A stretch of DNA of 64,000 bases from Rhodospirillaceae bacterium (GCA_016712715.1 JADJQM010000001.1:1445001-1509000), one strand, 5' to 3'. Shown: positions 24,548 through 35,612, counted from the stretch's first letter. Numbers and translations: made by a program. The notes: a model not told the origin generated them from the sequence alone.

Positions 24548-26379
24548 ATCGCCTCCAGCTCGTCGATGAAGCCGGAGACGACACCAAGGCCCTTCGACCA
24601 GAAGGCAGGATCAGCGGCATCGAGCCCGAAGGGTGCCAGCAATTCCTTGTGCCGCTTGGTGCCGCCCGCCCGCAGCATGTCGAGATACTTCTCGGCAAAG
24701 CCTTCATTGGCGCCGCGATAGACCGCATAGAGCGAATTCACCAGGCAATCGCCGAAGGCATAGGCATAGACATAGAAAGGCACATGGATGAAATGCGGAA
24801 TATAGGACCAATAGACGCCATAGGCGCTGTCCTTATCGAGCTTGATACCGCTGCCCAGGGCTTCACGCTGGGTCTCCAACCATATTTCCGCAATGCGCAC
24901 CGGCATCACCTCGCCTGACCGGCGCTCGGCATGGAGCACCGTTTCGAAATTGTGCATGGCGATCTGGCGCACGACGGTGTTGAGCATATCCTCGACCTTG
25001 CCGGCGAGCAGGATGCGCCGCTTGGCCGGGTCCTTCTCGCGCGCGAGCAGGGACTGGAAGGTCAACATCTCGCCGAACACAGAGGCCGTTTCCGCCAAAG
25101 TGAGCGGCGTGTCGGCGAGCAGAGCGCCCTGCGGCCCGGCCAGGACCTGATGGACGCCATGACCGAGTTCATGGGCCAGCGTCATCACATCGCGGGTGCG
25201 GCCATGATAGTTGAGCAGCAGATAGGGATGGGCCGATGGCACGGTCGGATGGGCAAAGGCGCCCGGATCCTTGCCCGGCCGTGACGGCGCATCGATCCAG
25301 TTCTTGTCGAAGAACTGCTTTCCGACCTTGGCCAGCTCTGGCGAGAATTCGTGATAGGCGTCGAGGACACTCTTGGTGGCCTCGGCCCAGGGGATGAGAC
25401 GGTCGTCATCGCGCGGCAGCGGCGCATTACGGTCCCAGAAATCGAGGGCGTCGACGCCCATCCATTTGGCTTTCAGTTTGTAATGACGATGGCTGAGCTT
25501 GGGATAGCTGACCTTCACCGCCGTCACCAGCGCATCGACAACCTCGTCTTCGACCTGGTTAGCGAGATTGCGGGAGGACACGGGTCGCGCAAAGCTGCGC
25601 CACTTGTCCTCGACCTCCTTGTCCTTGGCCAACGTGTTGGTGACCAGCGCAAAGATGCGTTGATTGTCCTTGAGACCCTTCGCAAGACCCATTGCAGCCG
25701 CCTTGCGGTTGGTGCCGTCACGGTCGGTCAGCAGGTTGAGAACTTCGTTGCTGGTGAGCTTCTCGCCATTCACGTCGAAACGGAGATCCGCCATGGTCTC
25801 GTCGAACATACGGTTCCAGGCTTGCCGGCCAGTGATCGACTTTTCATGCAGCAGCCGCTCGGCCTCGTCGGAAAGCTGGTGCGGACGGAAGGCACGTACG
25901 GCATCGAGCCAGGGTTGATAGCGTTGCAGCGGTCCGTGGGCGAGCTGCTTGGCGAGGACGGAATCCTCGATGCGATTGAGTTCGAGCGTAAAGAACAACG
26001 TCTCGACCGAAATCTGGTTGAGGCGTTCGGAGATGTTCTGCTGGAATCGCGCCAGTTCCGGATCGGTCATGTTCCCGGCATAGGCAAGCTGGGCGTAGGA
26101 GCCGACCCGGCCGGCGAGGTCCTGCATCTTTTCATAGGCTGTCAGCGCCGCAAGAAGGTCGGCGCCGCTGAGGCCGGCCAGCTTGCCTTCATAGGCGCGC
26201 TTGAATTCGCCAGATAGCGTCGCCAGGGATTTGAGATCGCGCTCCAGGGCCGGATCGCTGGTGCCGGCATAGAGGTCGGCCAGATTCCAGTTTGGCAGGG
26301 GGCCAAGATCGGCTTTATCCACAGCTTTCGCAGGTGCAGCAGTCATAAATTTTCTCGCTCTCGCATGCGATTGCGTCAT
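24544..26379 (-). CDS. pepF: oligoendopeptidase F, M3 family
   Basis: A 611-residue cytoplasmic zinc metallopeptidase that trims short peptides. The zinc motif HELGHGVHQ lies near residues 398-406, and the third ligand Glu is in TLAETASVFGEM downstream. The N-terminal half has the helical M3B_PepF pattern (LADLYAGTSDPALERDL; GRVGSYAQLAYAGN). The first ATG at 26379 may be too early; MTAAPAKAVDK, 11 codons in, is an alternative. It is divergent from the acyl-CoA synthetase gene and coupled to the oxygenase-like gene downstream. Confidence 0.92.
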   Translation of the reverse strand: MTQSHARARKFMTAAPAKAVDKADLGPLPNWNLADLYAGTSDPALERDLKSLATLSGEFKRAYEGKLAGLSGADLLAALTAYEKMQDLAGRVGSYAQLAYAGNMTDPELARFQQNISERLNQISVETLFFTLELNRIEDSVLAKQLAHGPLQRYQPWLDAVRAFRPHQLSDEAERLLHEKSITGRQAWNRMFDETMADLRFDVNGEKLTSNEVLNLLTDRDGTNRKAAAMGLAKGLKDNQRIFALVTNTLAKDKEVEDKWRSFARPVSSRNLANQVEDEVVDALVTAVKVSYPKLSHRHYKLKAKWMGVDALDFWDRNAPLPRDDDRLIPWAEATKSVLDAYHEFSPELAKVGKQFFDKNWIDAPSRPGKDPGAFAHPTVPSAHPYLLLNYHGRTRDVMTLAHELGHGVHQVLAGPQGALLADTPLTLAETASVFGEMLTFQSLLAREKDPAKRRILLAGKVEDMLNTVVRQIAMHNFETVLHAERRSGEVMPVRIAEIWLETQREALGSGIKLDKDSAYGVYWSYIPHFIHVPFYVYAYAFGDCLVNSLYAVYRGANEGFAEKYLDMLRAGGTKRHKELLAPFGLDAADPAFWSKGLGVVSGFIDELEAM

Positions 26380-26449
26380 GGTCCCCTTTATGGGGATTCA
26401 GCGGCGCGCGCCAAGCGCCCATCAACCGTCCAGGGGAGCGGCCAGAAAG

Positions 26450-28232
26450 ATGGATTATGACCGGATTCCAAGCCTGCCGCGCTTGTTCTTCGATCAAGCC
26501 GAAAAGCTGGGCAATCGGCCCCTCACCTACCATCGGAACGATGCGGCCTGGGTCCCCGACCGACTGGGCGGAGACTGCGCGGCAGATCGGGCCCTGGCCT
26601 GTGGCCTGGTGACCCTCAGGTCATGCCGGGCGACCGTGTGGCCCTTGTCGCGGAGAATCGACCAGAATGGTTGATTGCCGATCTCGCCATCATGAGTGCC
26701 GGCGCCGTCACCGTGCCTGCCTTCGCAACCAACACGTCGGAAGACCACCGTCATATCCTGACCCATAGCGGGGCCAAGGGGGTCATCATCTCCGGCGGTG
26801 CCATCGCCAATCGCCTGCTGCCGGCTGCCTTGCAGGCGCCGGATCTCAAATTCCTGATCAGCATGGATGCCGTAGACAAGACGGCGCAGATGCCATTCCG
26901 GCAATTCTCCTGGGGCGAGGCCATGGACTATGGCCATAACGATGCCGAGATCGAGTATCGCCTGAGTGCGCTCAAGCGCCACGAGACCTGCTGCATCATC
27001 TATACTTCCGGCACGGGCGGCGTACCAAAAGGCGTCATGCTCAGCCATGGCTCGATCCTCTGCAACATCAAGGGCGCCTATCGCCTGCTGCTGGATGTGG
27101 GACTCGGTAACGATCGGTTCCTGTCGTTCCTGCCGCTGTCGCATTCCTATGAGCATACGGCGGGCCAATTCCTGCCCATCTCGATTGGTGCCGAGATCTG
27201 GTATGCCGAGAGCATCGAGCGGCTGGTCGACAACATGGCCGAGGTCAAGCCAACCATCATGACGGCGGTGCCGCGCCTCTATGAGGCGATCCACGCGAAA
27301 ATCCTGCGTGGTCTCACCAAAGCACCGAAACTGCGGCAGAAACTCTTCTGGCTCGCCTATCGCCTGGGCCGCAAAGCATATGAACATCCAGGTTCGCTCA
27401 GCGTCGGCGAGCGGATCCTCAACAAGCTTTGCGACCTTCTGGTCCGCAGGAAGGTGCAGCAGCGGTTCGGCGGGCAGTTGAAGGCCTTCGTCTCCGGTGG
27501 CGCCGCGCTCAACTACGAAATCGGCGTGTTCTTCCTGGCGCTGGGCGTGCGGCTGCTGCAGGGCTATGGCCAGACGGAAGCCTCGCCGGTCATCAGCGCC
27601 AACATGCCGAGCAAGATCAAGATCGATACGGTAGGGCCGATCTTCGAGGGCTCGAGGGCCGCATCGCCGAGGATGGCGAAATTCTGGTGCGCGGGCAGTC
27701 GCGAACGGTTACTGGCGCGACCCGGATTACCGCCAAGGCCGTGGTCGACGGCTGGCTGCACACCGGAGATATCGGCGAGTTCGACGAAGACCGGTACCTC
27801 AAAATTACCGACCGCAAGAAGGACATTATCGTGCTTTCCGGCGGAGATAATGTTTCACCGGCGCGGGTAGAGGGTTTCCTTGTGCTGCAGCCGGAAATTG
27901 CCCAAGCCATGGTGCATGCTGACAAGCATCCGCATCTGGTGGCACTGATCGTGCCGGATGAGGATTTTGCACGGGAGTGGGCAGCCAGGAACGGCGGCAA
28001 AGCCGAACTGGCGGACCTTGTCGGCAATGCGGCGTTTCACAAGGCACTGGTTGGCGTGGTCGACCGAGTAAACGGCAGCTTGTCGCCACTCGAAAAAATT
28101 CGCCGCATCGCCCTGCTGCCGGAAGGCTTCACCATCGACAATGGCCTGCTCACCCCCAGCATGAAGATCAAGCGACACAAGATCCGTGAGAAATGGGGCC
28201 AAAGCATCGCCAAACTGTATGAGCGGACCTAG
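26450..28232 (+). pseudogene. long-chain acyl-CoA synthetase (AMP-forming), several frame breaks
   Basis: Read across three frames, this is one 594-residue long-chain acyl-CoA synthetase. ATG 26450 (MDYDRIPSLPRLFF) follows AGGGGAG. Conserved parts are AENRPEWLIADLA, the P-loop IIYTSGTGGVPKGVM, GYGQTEASPV, and DGWLHTGDIGEFDEDRYLKITDRKKDIIVLSGGDNVSP with the C-terminal catalytic Lys region. Inferred single-base changes: an extra C at 26554-26557, a missing G near 26589-26591, a missing base near 26619-26622 and a missing base near 27650. With these restored the length becomes a multiple of three. Either a decaying gene or uncorrected sequence errors explains it. It converges on the PaaK-like gene. 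Confidence 0.83.
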
Positions 28233-28235
28233 GCT

Positions 28236-29698
28236 TCACCGACTGTAGCGATGCTTGACGCCGGCCGGAAAGTAGGTCGGATCGGCTCGCGCGTATAGTG
28301 TCACGATCGGTTTTTGTAGATCGCCCGGGACATAATTCGCAAACTCGCTGTTGAGTTGCCGTAAGACGGTCATGACAGAATGCGATATCGCGTCTGCGAT
28401 CGTTTCCGACTTGGCAACTTCTTCCGCCAACTCCACCGCCAGTGCAAAGGCCGGCTTGCCTGAAAGCCCCTCTTTCACCTCCATCACGAACTTGCCGGTG
28501 ACGAAGCCGCGCACGGCTGGCTGTTCAAGGCCCAGGCTCACCGTTTCCGGGAAGATGTTGGCGCCGAAATAGGAAACCGTGAAATTGGCGCGTCCGAAGA
28601 CCCAGACGAAGGGCTGCCGGCGTTGTGCCGTGACGCCAGCACTCTTTGGATCGAAGCCGGCCTTGGCCAAGCGTGCCCGCATGTCGGCATAGGGCAGGAT
28701 GCCGCCACGGTCGGCGATGTGGTAGCGGATGAGCGGTACGCCATTGTCGCCGGAGAAGGCAAGCGTCCCGTCCACGGCCTCGAAATAGCGATTCGCGGGA
28801 TCGTATTGGCACAGAGTAGGTAGGCGGACCTCGCCGAAGATCTCCTGCGCGACATCAGAATGCTTGGCAAGGAACCGGCGGATCGCGACCGAGAGCGGTG
28901 TCTCCTGTGCGAGCACGCCAGCATCCGCCGTGCCATAGAGCGAGGCTGCGAAATGAGTGAGGTCGTCGACACCGGCCCGCTCCGCCACCAATTCGCGCCA
29001 GGTCTCGCTGAACACCTCGCCCGCCAGGACCAGCTTCAGGTTGAATCGACTCCAATCGAGACCACGCGCCCTCCCGGCATCAATCACCTCCTTCAGGAAC
29101 GGTGGATAGCCGAGAAGAACCGTCTGCTCAAAATCCGGCGCCAGGCGCGCCACATTGTTGAGTATCTCGTCAGGCTTGTTGCCGGGCGTCACGATCATCA
29201 CCCGGTATCCCTTCTCGGCCAGCGCGCGCAGGCAGAAAGTGGTGAACATGCCACCCACCCAGGTACCCATGGCGAAGCACACGACCGCCAACGTGCGCTT
29301 TTCATGCGCCCGGAACATGTCGCGGAAGACCTGCTCGAAGCGGACGGCGATCGGATATTCGTCGGCCGCCGCGCGTGGCCAGAAGGTGGGTTCCCCGGTC
29401 GAGCCGGAGAAACTGCGTAGAAATCGCAGCGGCCGCGATCGCCGCCGAACACCACCTCGTCCTGGCTGAAGCGGCGGATGTAATTCGCCTTGTCGAGCAG
29501 CGGCAGACGCGCGAAATCGGCCGGGCTGCGGATCGCAGCCGGGTCGATCGCCTTTTCTTTCAGGATCTGGCCATAGCCCGGGACCTCGGCCGCCACGCGC
29601 TGCAGCAGCCCCAGGGCTTGCGCAAAGCCGTCGCCGGTTTCGCCCGGGGTCAGCAAGTCATCGAGCGAGGTGGTGAGGAAATGGTCGCGCGCTTTCAT
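28236..29698 (-). pseudogene. PaaK-like phenylacetate-CoA ligase family protein, one frameshift
   Basis: Two frames join to give a protein of about 487 residues. The first (ATG 29698, MKARDHFLTTSLDDLL) covers the N-terminal helical part up to CDFYAVS. The second continues from SGSTGEPTFWPRAA through the adenylate-forming core (GGMFTTFCLRALAEKGYRV, DLTHFAASLYGTADAG, YHIADRGGILPY). One base appears missing near 29408-29409, inside the P-loop. Restoring it gives a multiple of three. PaaK-like ligases activate aromatic or related carboxylic acids with CoA; the substrate is unknown. It follows the DUF1345 gene by 13 nt on the same strand. Confidence 0.8.
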
Positions 29699-29711
29699 GA
29701 ATGATGGTCCC

Positions 29712-30410
29712 TCAGATCAAGCTGGCGGCGATCCCGACGGCCAGGGCCACGATCACCGTGTTGAGAAAGAAACTGATGATGCCATGGGCCGTCACCAGAT
29801 GGCGCATGGCGCGGCTGTCGACGCTGACATCCGAGACCTGGCAGGTCATGGCGATGACCGCCGCGAAATAGACGAAATCCCAATAATCGGGTTGCTTTTC
29901 CCCCGGAAAGTCCAGGCCACCGCGGGGCTTGCCAACCTCCTCACGGTCCTCGTCGTGGAACTCATGGGCGTAATGGACCGCGAACAGGGTGTGCACGAAG
30001 AACCAGGACAGAATGATGGTGCCGACACCGACCGCCAGGAAGAGCGCCTTGCTGAAATCCGCCTGTGCCTTCGCAGCTCCCAGCACACCGGCGGCGGCAT
30101 AGAGGCTGAACGCGGCGGCAAGTACCGTGAGGGCGACGATTTCGCCGAGACTTATGTCGAGCAGTCGGGCGCGGCGCGCAATATGCTCGGTGGTCGAGCG
30201 CAACATCATCACCCAGGTGAGCAGCAGGTAGATGACGGCGCCGAAATCCCACGCCAGCGCCACCAGCAGCGGACCGGCAATGCCCTGGAACCACAAGACC
30301 GCATAGGCGGCGCCGGCCGCGACAGCGCCGGCCAGAAGTCTCTCCCGGGCGGCAAAATGCGGACCCAGCACATCATAGCGCCCGGAACTCTTGCTCGGTT
30401 GATCCGACAT
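29712..30410 (-). CDS. DUF1345 integral membrane protein
   Basis: A 232-residue inner-membrane protein with about five hydrophobic segments. Family marks include ALAWDFGAVIYLLLTW, the VHTLFAVHYAHEFH motif, PDYWDFVYFAAVIAMTCQVSDVSV and a C-terminal HGIISFFLNTVIVALAVG segment. DUF1345 has no established function. It is upstream of, and 13 nt from, the PaaK-like gene. Confidence 0.85.
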   Translation of the reverse strand: MSDQPSKSSGRYDVLGPHFAARERLLAGAVAAGAAYAVLWFQGIAGPLLVALAWDFGAVIYLLLTWVMMLRSTTEHIARRARLLDISLGEIVALTVLAAAFSLYAAAGVLGAAKAQADFSKALFLAVGVGTIILSWFFVHTLFAVHYAHEFHDEDREEVGKPRGGLDFPGEKQPDYWDFVYFAAVIAMTCQVSDVSVDSRAMRHLVTAHGIISFFLNTVIVALAVGIAASLI

Positions 30411-30632
30411 CCTTGGTTCCGCCCTTCATGCCGACTGCATTGCAGCAACAATAGTCGTGCCGTTTTGTCGGCCGGCACGCAATTTCACGCTATCACGCCC
30501 GCGACAACGCGACCAAATCGAACTACTTCGCCAGCATCGCCGCAAGTCCCTGGACAAGGTGGCGGAATCGGAAGATCGTCGCTGGAAACGGGCCGCGCGA
30601 AGCCCCATCTTCTGCCTGTGGAGGCTGCTTCC

Positions 30633-33600
30633 TTGACGAAACTCGCCACCGTCTCGCTCGACGACAAATACAGAAATTGATACGGGCCGTGTCTATCTCA
30701 CCGGGCTCCAGGCCCTGGTGCGGCTGCCGATGATGCAGCGCCGCCGCGACGAGCGCGCCAAGCTCAACACCGCCTGCTATGTCACCGGCTATCGTGGCTC
30801 GCCTCTGGGCGGCATCGACCTCGCCCTCACCCAGGCCAAGAGCTTCCTCGACCGGCACCACATTCAGTTCCAACCCGGCGTTAACGAGGATCTGGCGGCG
30901 ACCGCCATCTGGGGCAGCCAGCAGAGCGACTTGTTCGGCGACAGCAAATATGACGGCGTTTTTGCCATGTGGTACGCCAAGGGCCCGGGGGTCGACCGGA
31001 GCGGCGACGTGCTGCGCCATGGCAATCTCGCCGGTTCCGCCAAGCATGGCGGCGTGCTGCTGCTCGCTGGCGACGACCATACCTGCAAATCCTCGACCAC
31101 CGCGCATCAGAGCGAATATGCCTTCATGGATGCGGGGATTCCGGTCCTCAACCCGTCGGGCGTGCAGGAAATCCTCGATTACGGCCTCCATGGCTGGGCC
31201 ATGTCGCGCTATTCCGGCTGCTGGGTGGCGATGAAGGTGGTGGCCGACACGGCCGAAAGCTCCGGTTCCGTCTCGCTCGATCCGGAGCGGTTCCACGTCA
31301 ACATCCCCACCGATTTCGACATGCCGGCGGATGGGCTCAACATCCGCCTCCCCGCCTCGCCCTTCGCCACCGCCCAGGCGCTCGAGCAGGAGATGCGGCT
31401 CCACAAATACAAGCTCTATGCCGCCCTCGCCTATGCCCGCGCCAACAACCTCAACCAGGCGGTGATCGACGGGCCTAAGCGCCGCTTCGGCATCGTGACC
31501 TGCGGCAAATCCTATCTCGATGTGCGCCAGGCGCTCGAAGACCTCGGCATCGATGAGGATTACGCCCGCGAGATCGGCCTCTCCCTCTACAAGGTCGGCA
31601 TGACCTGGCCATTGGAGCGGAACGGCATCCGCCAGTTCGCCGAGGGGCTCGAGGAAATCCTGGTGGTGGAGGAAAAGCGCGCCCTCATCGAGAACCAGCT
31701 CAAGGAACAGCTTTATAACTGGAACGAGAACGTCCGCCCGCGCGTCATCGGCAAGTTCGACGAGAGCGGCGAGTGGATACTCCCCTCCGCCGACGAGTTG
31801 ACGCCGGCCCGCATCGCCCGCGTCATCGCCAAGAGGATCGAGCGCTATCTCACCAGCCCGCGCATCACCGAGCGGCTGAAATTCCTCGACGCCAAGGAAG
31901 CGGCCCTCAAGGGCTTCAACCCGCCGATCAAGCGCATCGCTTACTTCTGTGCCGGCTGCCCGCATAACAGCTCAACCAAGGTGCCCGAGGGCAGCGTGGC
32001 GCTCGCTGGCATCGGCTGCCATTTCATGTCGCAATGGATGGACCGCAAAACCTCGACCTTCACCCATATGGGTGGCGAAGGCGGCACCTGGATCGGCCGT
32101 GCCCCCTTCTCGAAGACCAAGCATGTCTTCCAGAACATGGGCGACGGCACCTATTACCATTCGGGCCTCCTCGCCATCCGCGCGGCAGTGGCGGCCAAGG
32201 TCAACATCACCTTCAAGATCCTGTTCAATGACGCCGTCGCCATGACCGGCGGCCAGCCGATGGACGGGCCGCTCTCCGTCGCCATGGTGGCCCAGCAGGT
32301 CGCCGCCGAAGGTGTGGGGCGCGTCGCGATCCTCAGCGACGAGCCGGAGAAATACGGATCGGACAACCAGTTCCCCGGCGGCACCAGCATCGATCACCGC
32401 GACCGGCTCGATGCCGTGCAGCGCGACTTGCGCGTCATTCCAGGCGTCACCGTGCTCATCTTTGACCAGACCTGTGCTGCGGAAAAGCGCCGCCGGCGCA
32501 AGCGCAAGCTGATGGTCGACCCGCCCAAGCGCGCCTTCATCAATGAACGTGTCTGCGAAGGTTGCGGCGATTGCGGCAAGGTGTCCAATTGCGTTGCCAT
32601 TGCGCCGGCCGAGACGGCCCTGGGGCGCAAACGGCAGATCGACCAGTCGAGCTGCAACAAGGATTTCTCTTGCGTCGAGGGTTTTTGCCCGAGCTTCGTG
32701 ACGATCCATGGCGGCGCGTTGCGCAAGCCCCACCCGAAGAAGCTCGATGCAGCGGATTTCCCGGAGCCGACGCTGCCGAGCCTCGAGCGCACCTATAACA
32801 TCGTGGTGACCGGCGTCGGCGGCACCGGCATCGTCACCATCGGCGCCCTCCTCGGCATGGCGGCCCATCTCGAAGGCAAGGGCTGCTCGGTGATGGACAT
32901 GGCGGGCCTCGCGCAGAAGGGAGGAGCCGTCTTCAGCCATGTGCGCCTATCAGCCAAGCCCGGCGATATCTTCGCGACGCGCATCGCGGCCGGTAATGCC
33001 GATCTGCTGCTGGGTTGCGATATCGTCGTCTCCGGTTCCTTCGATGCGCTGGCCAAATTGGATGTGGGCCGAAGCAAGGCGCTGATCAACACGCATGAGA
33101 TTGCGACCGGCGATTTCACCCGCGACGCGGATTGGAATTTCCCGGCCGGCGATCTCAAGCAGATTCTCACCAAGGCCGTCGGTGCCAGCGCCATCGAATT
33201 CATCGACGCCACCCGCATCGCCACGGCCCTGATGGGCGATTCCATCGCCACCAATCTGTTCATGCTGGGCTATGCCTATCAGCGCGGCCTCATTCCGGTG
33301 AGTGCCGCCGCCATCGACCAAGCGATCAAGCTCAATGCCGTCGCGGTCGAGAGCAACCGACAGTCCTTCGCCTGGGGCCGGCAGGCAGCCCTCGACCTCG
33401 GTGCGGTGGAACGTGCCGCCGCACCGGCGCGGGCGGAGGAAAGCGTTCCCGAGACGCTGACCGACATCGTCGCCCATCGCCGCAGGCACCTTACCGACTA
33501 CCAGGATGCGGCCTTGGCCACGCGCTACCAGGCGCTGGTCGACCGCGTCGCCGCCGCCGAAGCAGTCGTCATGCCCGGCAGCGACGCCTTGGCAAAGGCC

Positions 33601-34129
33601 GTCGCCTGGAGCTATGCGAAGCTGCTTGCTTACAAAGACGAATATGAAGTGGCGCGGCTCTATACTGACGGGCGCTTCCTGGAGGAAATCCGCGACCGCT
33701 TCGACGGCGATTACGAACTGCATTTCCACCTGGCGCCGCCCTTGATGGCCAAGCGCGATGCGGTGACGGGTCATCTCAAGAAGCAGGAATTCGGGCCGCG
33801 CATGATGTGGGGTCTTCGGCCTGCTCGCCAGATTGAAAGGCCTGCGCGGGACCGCCTTCGACATCTTCGGGCGCAGCGAAGAGCGACGCACCGAGCGGCA
33901 GATGATCGTCGCGTATGAAGAGCTGATCGGTGCGCTGCTGGGCAAGCTCACGGCCGCCAACCATGCGACCGCCGTGGCGCTTGCCGCTCTACCGGAGCAG
34001 ATCCGCGGCTTCGGCCATGTCAAGGAGGCGGCGATGGCGCGTGTGGGCAGCCAGCGCGCGGCTTTGCTCTCGAAGTTCGAGGCACCACAACCCACGCCGG
34101 TTACCGGCCGGCATCAGGCGGCAGAATAA
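30633..34129 (+). pseudogene. fused indolepyruvate:ferredoxin oxidoreductase, two frameshifts
   Basis: The main frame (30718-33918) lacks the proper N- and C-termini, which lie in adjoining frames. A TTG start at 30633 with GGAGG upstream gives TKLATVSLDDKY; removing one A at about 30672 continues into EIDTGRVYLTGLQALVRLP. At 33809-33812 one extra G breaks the C-terminus (true continuation VFGLLARLKGLRGTAFDIFG to 34129). After both corrections the protein is 1164 residues, normal for the alphaproteobacterial fused enzyme. It has TPP-binding pyruvate-oxidoreductase parts, a ferredoxin-like motif (CEGCGDCGKVSNC near 620) and a gamma domain (TGVGGTGIVTIGALLGM). It oxidatively decarboxylates aryl pyruvates from aromatic amino acids. 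Sequence error is likely. Confidence 0.88.
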
Positions 34130-34177
34130 CTCCAGCTGCCGAGAATGTTCCGCGGCGGCGCCAAGCCGCGGCTCCAA

Positions 34178-34624
34178 CTAGGGACGCGGTCCCAGTTTTC
34201 GCCAGCCATCCGCCCATTGCTGCCGCTGTTCCGGCGTCAATTCGGCGGCGATCTGCGACAGGCCCCGCTGTGCAAGATGCAACATGGTCCCGGCGGATTG
34301 CTCAAGCTCGGTCAGCGCCGCATCGAGCCTGGCCGCATCGAACGGTTCGGCTGCCAGCGCATCGGCAACGCGTACGCGAATCTCGCGCATCTTGTCGCGT
34401 TCCATCTTGAAATCAGGTCCGCGCGCCTTGAGCTTTTCACGAATGATCGGTTTAAGCTCGTGCGGCACAGTGGCCATCACCATGCCGCCACCTTTGCCTT
34501 CAGGCCCACCCATAGGTCCATGCACCCGACCGGCGATCATGCCGCCCACCAGGAACAAGTTGAGGCAAAGCGAGACAATCGCACCGCCCAGCAGCCATTT
34601 GGCCTTGGCTCCGGAAAGGGTCAT
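34178..34624 (-). CDS. periplasmic Spy/CnrX-like metal or envelope-stress sensor protein
   Basis: A 148-residue protein with one N-terminal membrane anchor (WLLGGAIVSLCLNLFLVGGMIAG) and a helical periplasmic part. It contains the LTPEQRQQWADGW type motif of Spy/CpxP/heavy-metal-resistance proteins. In CnrYXH-like systems such a protein senses metal outside the membrane and relieves an anti-sigma factor. Its start overlaps the stop of the 93-residue membrane gene at the same base pair region (34624), and the ECF sigma gene lies further upstream. The ligand is unknown; the His/Met-rich linker (HGPMGGPEGKGGGMVMAT) is compatible with metal. Confidence 0.72.
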   Translation of the reverse strand: MTLSGAKAKWLLGGAIVSLCLNLFLVGGMIAGRVHGPMGGPEGKGGGMVMATVPHELKPIIREKLKARGPDFKMERDKMREIRVRVADALAAEPFDAARLDAALTELEQSAGTMLHLAQRGLSQIAAELTPEQRQQWADGWRKLGPRP

Positions 34625-34905
34625 CAGAAATCTCCAACATCGTTGACGGCATAGAGCACCGCCGCAATATCCATATCCGTATCTTCAGGCACGGTGGCAT
34701 TTCCCCAGCCGAGCGCAAAGCCCAGCACCAGCGACAGCATGGCAGCGCTGGCAGCCATACGCGAGGGCGACAGCAACGCCATGAGCCAGGTGCCGCGCTG
34801 CGGTCCGGCGCCAATTCGCTCGGCAATGCCGGCAGGTGCTGCCTCGATCCGCAAGGCGCGGCCGAGCATTGCCTCGAATTCATCATCCTGCATGCGTTGC
34901 GTCAT
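34624..34905 (-). CDS. small single-span membrane protein, putative anti-sigma factor
   Basis: A 93-residue protein with a charged cytoplasmic-side N-terminus (DDEFEAMLGRALRIEAAP), one transmembrane segment (MAASAAMLSLVLGFALGWG) and a short acidic tail. It lies between an ECF sigma gene (4-nt overlap) and the CnrX-like gene (coupled stop/start). Size, topology and position fit a CnrY-like anti-sigma factor. There is no zinc-binding anti-sigma motif, so the call rests on context. Confidence 0.6.
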   Translation of the reverse strand: MTQRMQDDEFEAMLGRALRIEAAPAGIAERIGAGPQRGTWLMALLSPSRMAASAAMLSLVLGFALGWGNATVPEDTDMDIAAVLYAVNDVGDF

Positions 34906-35441
34906 TGGTCCGATCCTTCCAGTCTGGCGCGGATATCCCGCTTGGCCCGCACCAGGAGCGATTCATAGGCCTTCACCGAAATCTCCATGGTTGCCGCCGC
35001 CTCGGCATTGCTGAGACCCAGCGTGTAACAAAGCGCCATGGCTTCGCGCTGTCGTTCCGGCAGCGCTGCCATGGCAGCGCGTACCCGTTGATCCTGTTCT
35101 TGCGCCAGCAGCACGGATTCAGCGCCAGGCGCCGGATCGACCACCGGCAGATCCGGGTCGAGCTGGTCAGCGCGAGGCTTGCGGCGCGCGTCGATACACA
35201 AATTCATTGTCACCCGGTAGAGCCAGGTCGAGAATTTGGCTTCGCCCGGCCGCCATGTCGATGCCTTGCGCCACGCCCTGGTGAACGCCTCCTGCGCCGC
35301 ATCCTCGGCATCGGCGCGCGAACCGGTGACACGGAGCGCCAGTGAAAAGATCCGGTTGAGATGCCGCTCACGCAGTTGCGCGAAAGAGGTTCTGTCACCG
35401 GCGGCAATGCCGGAAAGCAGGCGATCGTCATCATCCGCCAT
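34902..35441 (-). CDS. ECF-type RNA polymerase sigma factor
   Basis: About 179 residues from ATG 35441 (MADDDDRLLSGIAAGD), a normal ECF length. Region 2 is seen in FAQLRERHLNRIFSLALRVTGSRADAEDAAQEAFTRAWRK and region 4 in ALPERQREAMALCYTLGLSNAEAAATMEISVKAYESLLVRAKRDIR. The frame is open upstream to 35570, but that extension would include a strong hairpin at 35511-35534 and reads as non-family sequence. Another start at a nearby TTG cannot be excluded. It is followed by the anti-sigma-like and periplasmic sensor-like genes, forming a signalling unit that probably autoregulates. Confidence 0.85.
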   Translation of the reverse strand: MADDDDRLLSGIAAGDRTSFAQLRERHLNRIFSLALRVTGSRADAEDAAQEAFTRAWRKASTWRPGEAKFSTWLYRVTMNLCIDARRKPRADQLDPDLPVVDPAPGAESVLLAQEQDQRVRAAMAALPERQREAMALCYTLGLSNAEAAATMEISVKAYESLLVRAKRDIRARLEGSDQ

Positions 35442-35510
35442 AGCGGCGGAATCATCATTGGCAACACGTCGATCACTTGGTGACAAGATCAAGGCCACTC
35501 CGGAGGTGAA

Positions 35511-35534
35511 GACCCTGGTCCTTGGACCAGGGTC
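35511..35534 (-). terminator. strong hairpin between the EF-hand gene and the ECF sigma gene
   Basis: Perfect 11-bp arms GACCCTGGTCC / GGACCAGGGTC around a 2-nt TT loop. It lies about 80 nt past the EF-hand stop and 70 nt before the sigma start. There is only a weak T-rich tail (TCTTCACC), so it may be a terminator, an attenuator or a protein site. Confidence 0.5.
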
Positions 35535-35612
35535 GTCCCGAGCAGCGATTATGGCCATGCCGTCGTGCATCTTGCCAGTCTCTTGGCTGTTCAGTTGTCA
35601 GCGGCAACGGGT

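Noticed and set aside
30523..31965. 480-codon minus-strand frame opposite the indolepyruvate oxidoreductase
   Set aside because: Antisense shadow in GC-rich DNA; the plus-strand frame has clear family motifs and this one has none.
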